This document shows, one piece after another, positions 5,155 to 8,879 of a DNA stretch of 8,879 nt (position 1 is the first letter of the stretch; every line of letters starts with the position of its first letter). Made by a program: the position numbers and the translations under genes. The notes below the pieces were generated by a model that did no database searches, was not told the origin of the DNA, and saw nothing but the letters and a program-made list of their open reading frames with translations. Source of the stretch: Sulfurimonas sp. GTDB taxonomy: Bacteria; Campylobacterota; Campylobacteria; Campylobacterales; Sulfurimonadaceae. Location of the stretch: assembly GCA_030646745.1 (NCBI GenBank), contig JAUSKV010000333.1, forward strand, positions 1 through 8,879, in the 5' to 3' direction.

Positions 5155-5925
5155 ATGATTTATATAATCTCAAATTCAAAAGGCGGGGTGGGAAAAACAC
5201 AAACCTCAGTTAATCTAGCATGTCTACTACATGCACAAGAAAGAAATTTCAAAATTATAGAATTAGATAATAATAATGACTCACTTATCTTTAAAAACAG
5301 TGATTTTCTCACTACAGATAGAGCGATTTCATTCAAGCTTGACAAAAAAGACTCGGCTGTTTCAGATATGTTATTTGATGTAATGAGTGATGATACACTA
5401 GACTATATAGTTGACATCGGCGGTGGAGACGACGAACAAAAGGTGTTAGATGTTCTGCTACCTGTGCAGTTGCCAAAGACTTACTTAATCCCGACACTTA
5501 AAATCAAAAAGTACCTTCAAAACGCACTTGTTACTTATGAGTATATTAATGACCCCGAAAACATTTTCTTTGTCTTAAATCAATACAACAAACTTGAAAA
5601 TATCAAAACAGAGTTTAGATACTTTTTCGGTGATAAGGATATGGGAATCAAACCAGTATCACCTGTTTTCAAAAATGCAAAGACTATCTATATGCCATAT
5701 AGCGATTTATTTCAAATAGCAGAAGATGATGAGCAAACTATTTATGACTTAGCTGCAATATCTAAAAATGTTACAGAAGCAGAAGCTCGCAAGATGTCAT
5801 TTGATTTAGCAGCAGGTGACAGAGAAAAATTTGGAATCCTTCTCACTCAATACAACAATTCACTAGAAGCACAAAAGCTCTTTCAAGAAATGACTAAAAG
5901 CACAGAAGCACTTTTCCAAGAGTAA
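5155..5925 (+). CDS. parA: ParA-family Walker ATPase (StbB/VirC1-like)
   Basis: A 256-aa P-loop ATPase of the ParA/MinD superfamily. It has the deviant Walker A SKGGVGKT (8-15) with both signature lysines K9 and K14, the A' motif IIELDNNND (34-42) with D38, and Walker B YIVDIGGG (84-91). There is no N-terminal HTH, so it is a short ParA that relies on a separate DNA-binding partner, most simply the HTH protein 3 bases upstream. AAGGA in the end of that gene supplies the ribosome binding site. In conjugative plasmids such short ParA proteins (StbB of R388, VirC1 of Ti plasmids) lie beside oriT and act in plasmid positioning or relaxosome recruitment. The location just before the candidate oriT and a MobF relaxase fits this. 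Ordinary partition remains the alternative. Confidence 0.9.
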   Translation: MIYIISNSKGGVGKTQTSVNLACLLHAQERNFKIIELDNNNDSLIFKNSDFLTTDRAISFKLDKKDSAVSDMLFDVMSDDTLDYIVDIGGGDDEQKVLDVLLPVQLPKTYLIPTLKIKKYLQNALVTYEYINDPENIFFVLNQYNKLENIKTEFRYFFGDKDMGIKPVSPVFKNAKTIYMPYSDLFQIAEDDEQTIYDLAAISKNVTEAEARKMSFDLAAGDREKFGILLTQYNNSLEAQKLFQEMTKSTEALFQE

Positions 5926-5991
5926 AAATAGAGAAGCAAAGCAGAGGCTCATTTTCACTCGCCAAAAAGGGTGGATTAAAGCAGATTGAAG

Positions 5992-6018
5992 CACATTGAA
6001 CAAGTTTGTATCAATGTG
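5992..6018 (+). repeat. Main oriT-like hairpin
   Basis: CACATTGAACAA (5992-6003) pairs with TTGT (6006-6009) and TCAATGTG (6011-6018), a 12-bp near-perfect stem with one bulged A at 6010 and a very tight loop. In R388-type oriTs the relaxase recognises a hairpin a few bases from nic, and this is the strongest hairpin in the region. Confidence 0.6.
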
Positions 6019-6120
6019 AAATGAGATTGAACTAATCTGAAACAGATTGAAGTAAAAGTGAAAGAAAATTGAAACTCATAAGAGTTAGACCAACGCCACT
6101 TTTTCCAAAAGTAGCTAAAA

Positions 6121-6138
6121 AAAGGGTAGAAAGGGTAG
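6121..6138 (+). repeat. Duplicated 9-bp Shine-Dalgarno unit
   Basis: AAAGGGTAG occurs twice in tandem (6121-6129, 6130-6138) directly before the ATG at 6142, giving two possible ribosome binding sites, at 7 and 16 bases from the start. It may tune expression of the pre-relaxase gene. Confidence 0.7.
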
Positions 6139-6141
6139 AAA

Positions 6142-6441
6142 ATGAAAAAAGAAAGACAAAAAGAAGCAAGCTATAAAAGTATAGCTTTTGAGAGAAATGA
6201 CCTTAATAGTATGGTTAACGCTATTCAAACCATTGAGAGATTAAGACAAGTCAAGGCAGATGAGACTCTTTACATATATTGTCTCAATCACAATATTGTA
6301 TCAACTGATCGTAAAATTGAAAATCCAGGAAGACACATTTTTTTAGGAAAATACAAACTTATTAACTTTGTAAGTGAGGGCTCGCATAAGCATATAGCTA
6401 ATACTTTTATGAGAATTATTGCAGAAAACGAGAGCACATAA
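6142..6441 (+). CDS. Small protein preceding the relaxase, possible mobilization accessory
   Basis: A 99-aa basic, soluble protein that I do not recognise. It has an N-terminal Lys/Glu-rich helix, a helical middle (NDLNSMVNAIQTIERLRQVK), and a C-terminal part with alternating strands (LYIYCLNHNIVS, HIFLGKYKLINFVS) and a final helix. It lies between the repeat array and the relaxase, where MobF systems usually encode a relaxosome accessory protein (TrwA and similar). No ribbon-helix-helix pattern is obvious, so this is a positional guess. The stop codon (6439-6441) is one base before the relaxase ATG, indicating translational coupling. The start is supported by the duplicated AAAGGGTAG just upstream. 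Confidence 0.75.
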   Translation: MKKERQKEASYKSIAFERNDLNSMVNAIQTIERLRQVKADETLYIYCLNHNIVSTDRKIENPGRHIFLGKYKLINFVSEGSHKHIANTFMRIIAENEST

Positions 6442-6442
6442 A

Positions 6443-8026
6443 ATGCTCTCTTCTGCTTATGTCTCCGTAGGTCAAGCCTCAACCTATTATGAGAAGGATC
6501 AGTGTTATTACGATGCTCAAATTGGAGAGTATAGAGGTAGATTAAAAGAGACTTTGGGTCTCGAAGATTTAACACACGATACCTTCCAAAACCTTATCCG
6601 AGGCAACAATCCAATCACAGGTGAGAGTCTCGTTTCATCCAAAGGCACAAATCAAAAAAGAGCCGCTATTGACCTCACATTTACCGCCCCAAAATCTGTA
6701 TCTGTTTTGCTTGAAATTGCTCAAGCTAGAGGTAACGGAGCATTAGAGCGTTTACTGCTTGAATCACATGACAAAGCGGTCAATAAAAGCCTTGACCGTG
6801 TTGAGAATGTTTATGCAGCTTCAAGGGTTCAAAAAAACGGCAAGCGCAAAATAGAAAAAACTGGCAATTTAATAATTGCGAAGTTTCAACACGATACTAG
6901 TAGAGAACTAGATCCTACACTGCACACTCATAGCGTAGTCATGAATTTTACACAATGCGCTGATGGAAAATTCAGAAGCATAGAAGCTGGAAAACTTCTT
7001 AAAGATAACAAGATTAACGGACTGTATTATCGCGCTGAACTTGCAAAAATTCTTCAAGAAGAAGGTGTCGAAATCGTTATTACAGATAAAGAGAGAATGT
7101 TTTTTGAACTAAAAAATGTTGATAAATCACTGCTCGAAGAGTTCTCGCAAAGAGCACCACAAGTTGAAGCAAAATTCCAAGAGCTTAAAGCTAAATTTCC
7201 AAATATGAGTGAAAAGAAGCTCATGCAGTCTGCAAAGTTGCAGAGCCGTAAAGTAAAAGACCATAATGTAGATCGTGATGCAGTGCGAAATATCAACTTA
7301 GAGAGAGCCGAAAAGCTTGTAGATGTTGACAAACTTTTACAAAAATTCAATCCAAAACAACAGCCACAAAATAGTAAGGAGGTAGTTCAATCAAAAGATG
7401 AAGTCGAAAAAGAAGTTAAAGAGGTACTTTTTAAAGTTGAAAAGGAGCTAAAACAAAGCACTGGTAAAAGTGCCAAGTGGGAGCAAAGAGAAGCAAATGT
7501 TTTAGCAAGTGCTGTTAAAGAACTTTTTGGAAAAGTCAGAGCAAGCGTTATATCTCTAATTCAAAATAAAGTGAGTGTAGAAAAAATACAAAAGATTCAG
7601 ACAATGCACTCTCTTTTGATAGAGAGCCTTCACAAAACCAAACTAAACACACAAGAGCTATTCAAATTAAACAGCCAATTTGTGAATATTGATAGACATC
7701 AAATCGAGGAGAAAATAGAAAATGCCAGAACAACAATCGGATGTGAACGAATTAACGCTCTTAGAAGCAATCGTGACCTCGCAAGTAGTATTGCAGGAAC
7801 AGAACACACTCATGACAGAGATGCTGCAAATATTGATAGAAAAATTAGTGCCCCCGCAGAACGGGACAGAGACAACGGAGCCGAGTTTAAAAGAGATGAT
7901 GATGCTCATGCTCGAGGGTCAGGAGCAAATTATCCAAGTATTACAAAACATGACATCGCCCTTGCCGAGCAAGGCGGACGAGAACAACAACTCAAAAACC
8001 AACACCAAGAAGGAATAGAAAAATGA
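6443..8026 (+). CDS. MobF (TrwC-type) conjugative relaxase, without helicase domain
   Basis: A 527-aa relaxase that would nick oriT and stay covalently bound to the transferred strand. N-terminal motifs match TrwC/TraI: the paired tyrosines STYYEKDQCYY (Y15/Y16, Y22/Y23), the acidic residue of AAIDLTFTAPKSVSVL (D77), and the metal-binding HUH triad in FQHDTSRELDPTLHTHSVV (H150, H161, H163). I start at the ATG at 6443 because MobF proteins begin with such a short MLS segment. A TTG at 6419 would add eight unrelated residues and overlap the previous gene. The relaxase core ends near residue 300. A coiled-coil-rich stretch and a charged, probably disordered tail (about 427-527) follow. The SF1 helicase half of full-length MobF proteins is missing, with no Walker A motif. 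The stop overlaps the next ATG by 4 bases (ATGA). A 98-aa ORF is nested in its 3' end. Confidence 0.92.
   Translation: MLSSAYVSVGQASTYYEKDQCYYDAQIGEYRGRLKETLGLEDLTHDTFQNLIRGNNPITGESLVSSKGTNQKRAAIDLTFTAPKSVSVLLEIAQARGNGALERLLLESHDKAVNKSLDRVENVYAASRVQKNGKRKIEKTGNLIIAKFQHDTSRELDPTLHTHSVVMNFTQCADGKFRSIEAGKLLKDNKINGLYYRAELAKILQEEGVEIVITDKERMFFELKNVDKSLLEEFSQRAPQVEAKFQELKAKFPNMSEKKLMQSAKLQSRKVKDHNVDRDAVRNINLERAEKLVDVDKLLQKFNPKQQPQNSKEVVQSKDEVEKEVKEVLFKVEKELKQSTGKSAKWEQREANVLASAVKELFGKVRASVISLIQNKVSVEKIQKIQTMHSLLIESLHKTKLNTQELFKLNSQFVNIDRHQIEEKIENARTTIGCERINALRSNRDLASSIAGTEHTHDRDAANIDRKISAPAERDRDNGAEFKRDDDAHARGSGANYPSITKHDIALAEQGGREQQLKNQHQEGIEK
7722..8018 (+). CDS. Nested ORF in the +1 frame of the relaxase gene, possible overprinted gene
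   Basis: A 98-aa ORF lies wholly inside the relaxase 3' end. GAGGAG (7706-7711) precedes the ATG by 10 bases, an in-frame TAG at 7716-7718 fixes the start, and the stop lies 4 bases before the next gene. The product reads like a genuine amphipathic helical protein (LLEAIVTSQVVLQEQN, MTEMLQILIEKL, LKEMMMLMLEGQEQIIQVLQ) with a Pro/Ser/Asn-rich tail. Against it, my hand count gives 60 of 98 codons with G or C in the third position, versus 26 of 101 for the relaxase frame over the same bases, so the relaxase frame has the normal codon pattern here. It is either an overprinted small mobilization protein or a long chance ORF. I lean slightly toward real because of the ribosome binding site and the regular heptads. 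Confidence 0.5.
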   Translation: MPEQQSDVNELTLLEAIVTSQVVLQEQNTLMTEMLQILIEKLVPPQNGTETTEPSLKEMMMLMLEGQEQIIQVLQNMTSPLPSKADENNNSKTNTKKE

Positions 8027-8265
8027 GTTTAAAAATTATCAAAGAGTTAAAAAATGCAGTTGTCGAACTTGACCATAATAAAGCCAGTTGGATAGATAAA
8101 TGGATGGTTATTGATTTAAAACATAAAGCTCAAATTTTATTAGAGTCTATCACTAGACTTGAGGAGGGAGAGAAAGAAAGCGCACTGGAAGCAGCACAAG
8201 AGTTTTTAACGGTTGTAAGACCAGTTATTTTAGAGTTAAATAATCAACAAGTAGGAGCCTTATAA
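8023..8265 (+). CDS. Small helical hypothetical protein after the relaxase
   Basis: An 80-aa, almost entirely helical soluble protein with no recognised family (LKIIKELKNAVVELDHN, KAQILLESITRLEEGEKESALEAAQEFL, VVRPVILELNNQQ). The ATG overlaps the relaxase TGA by 4 bases, and AAGAAGGA upstream is a good ribosome binding site. The gene ends in TAATG, sharing one base with the next start. Such tight coupling on both sides indicates a role in the same mobilization process, possibly as a small structural or chaperone-like partner. The function is not known. Confidence 0.78.
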   Translation: MSLKIIKELKNAVVELDHNKASWIDKWMVIDLKHKAQILLESITRLEEGEKESALEAAQEFLTVVRPVILELNNQQVGAL

Positions 8266-8879
8266 TGGACTTTATAGCAAAAAAATACACGGTGTTAATG
8301 AACAATGAGCCAATCGAAGTTTGGATAAAAAACGAAGAAATTAAAAAAGCTCAATTTATGAATAAAAAGATAGCATTGGATTTATCTCAAGAGACAATCC
8401 GTCAAATCCAAGACAATCCTTCGAGAACAGTCAACGGAAACAATCTTATATCAAATTCAGATTTTACTAAGAATGTTTCAAAAATGATGGATAGTCAGCT
8501 TAATCTAGCAATTGCCAAAAATGACAGAAAAACGCTCTCACGCTTTGCTAGGTCGGAACTTGTACCAGATGCGAACAAAGAGGCATTTATTGAAGCAGTC
8601 AACCGCCAGAGTGGTATTAGAGGAGTGTTAACGAGAGCCGTCAATAAAACAAACAGTATCTTCCAAAACTTAGCTAAGAAAATAGACAGATATTTTGATA
8701 AGGTGAAAGAGAATGTTGCAAATAAAAAGTTGGATAAGTACCTCGAAGAGTACCAACTCAAAGAGTTTAACAAAGCACCGCCATTAAAAGATATCAATTT
8801 ATCTCAGCATGTCAACCCAAAGCTTGCAGAGTTAGCAGAGGAGTTTGTAAAGAAAAATGACGTTAAAGAACTGACGGAT
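8265..8879 (+). CDS. Hypothetical protein of the mobilization operon, truncated by the window end
   Basis: An open frame runs from the ATG at 8265 to the last base (205 codons, no stop), so the C-terminus is missing. AGGAG (8253-8257) lies 7 bases before the ATG, and the start shares one base with the upstream TAA. The visible part is hydrophilic and helical: a short N-terminal domain (YTVLMNNEPIEVWIKNEEI), then long charged helices (DSQLNLAIAKNDRKTLSRFA, IFQNLAKKIDRYFDKVKENV, LAELAEEFVKKNDVKEL). There is no membrane segment, Walker motif or recognised domain up to the cut. Position suggests a mobilization function such as a relaxosome component or DNA-processing enzyme. The remainder of the gene would be needed to say more. 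Confidence 0.75.
   Translation, partial: MDFIAKKYTVLMNNEPIEVWIKNEEIKKAQFMNKKIALDLSQETIRQIQDNPSRTVNGNNLISNSDFTKNVSKMMDSQLNLAIAKNDRKTLSRFARSELVPDANKEAFIEAVNRQSGIRGVLTRAVNKTNSIFQNLAKKIDRYFDKVKENVANKKLDKYLEEYQLKEFNKAPPLKDINLSQHVNPKLAELAEEFVKKNDVKELTD

Larger units (their letters stand above)
5926..6141. other. oriT: Candidate origin of transfer (oriT) with repeat array
   Basis: A non-coding 216-bp region directly upstream of the relaxase gene pair. GATTGAA-type direct repeats occur at 5974, 5984, 5994, 6025, 6045 and 6067, spaced close to multiples of a DNA turn (10, 10, 31, 20, 22), with inverted copies at 6011 and 6034. Hairpins lie at 5992-6018, 6034-6048 (AATCTG-AAA-CAGATT), 6073-6086 (AACTC-ATAA-GAGTT) and 6095-6115 (ACTTTT-TCC-AAAAGT, with outer GC pairs). 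CTCATTTTCAC (5948-5958) also pairs with GTGAAATGAG (6016-6025) apart from one extra T. Dense inverted repeats plus accessory-protein repeats beside a MobF relaxase gene are the usual make-up of oriT. The nick site cannot be assigned by eye. Iterons or a parS-like centromere are alternatives. Confidence 0.55.

Noticed and set aside
5974..6073. GATTGAA repeats as a CRISPR array
   Set aside because: The units are only 7 bases, the spacing is 10-31 bases, some copies are inverted, and there are no uniform spacers or cas genes.
6419..6442. TTG start giving an eight-residue longer relaxase
   Set aside because: It overlaps the upstream gene by 23 bases and adds residues unlike any MobF N-terminus. 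The ATG at 6443 gives the expected MLS start one base after the upstream stop.
7667..7909. 80-aa minus-strand ORF across the relaxase tail
   Set aside because: It has no ribosome binding site and a Cys/Ser/Val-rich composition typical of a reverse-strand shadow. A triple-coding region is not needed to explain the DNA.
8495..8797. 100-aa minus-strand ORF opposite the last gene
   Set aside because: It lies within the long plus-strand gene that has a strong ribosome binding site and operon linkage. The minus product is Ser/Leu-rich shadow sequence without its own signals.

Overview
The window is AT-rich, with A/T-rich third codon positions and tightly packed, often overlapping genes. Protein texture and family relationships suggest a member of the Campylobacterota (Sulfurimonas/Sulfurospirillum/Arcobacter-like); this is an inference, since no taxonomic marker gene is present. 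The content is that of a mobilizable plasmid or an integrated plasmid-like element: a ColE2-type replication initiator, a ParA/StbB/VirC1-type ATPase with a small HTH partner, a MobF (TrwC-like) relaxase, and a hairpin-rich candidate transfer origin.

Layout. 1-258: the 3' remnant of a tyrosine recombinase, broken upstream by frame changes and stops, ending in a terminator-like hairpin (255-286). 259-624: non-coding leader of the replication gene, with a 14-bp perfect inverted repeat (485-533) that may hold promoters in both directions. 625-2003 (+): rep (Replicase plus PriCT-1-like domains) and a coupled 82-aa gene. 1989-3483 (-): a three-gene minus-strand island consisting of a CI-like HTH protein, a three-helix membrane protein and a 196-aa protein of unknown function. 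The first two share an NHGQ(I/V)AQNV(T/S)G motif. 3652-3906 (+): a small excisionase/AlpA-like HTH protein divergent from the island. 3907-4187: a structured non-coding stretch with several hairpins, ending in a 51-bp nested palindrome just before a strong ribosome binding site.

4188-5925 (+): a coiled-coil/membrane protein, a 116-aa HTH protein and a ParA ATPase, nearly contiguous. 5926-6141: direct and inverted GATTGAA-type repeats plus four hairpins, the best oriT candidate. 6142-8879 (+): a 99-aa protein, the relaxase (no helicase domain), an 80-aa protein and a large protein that runs off the window, all linked by 0-4 nt junctions. A 98-aa ORF with a strong Shine-Dalgarno lies wholly inside the relaxase 3' end in the +1 frame.

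How the parts may work together (inference): rep maintains the element. The HTH/ParA pair either partitions it or brings the relaxosome to a host or helper transfer channel, as proposed for VirC1/StbB. The relaxase nicks the adjacent oriT. The minus-strand island looks like regulated cargo. No coupling protein or type IV secretion genes are visible here.
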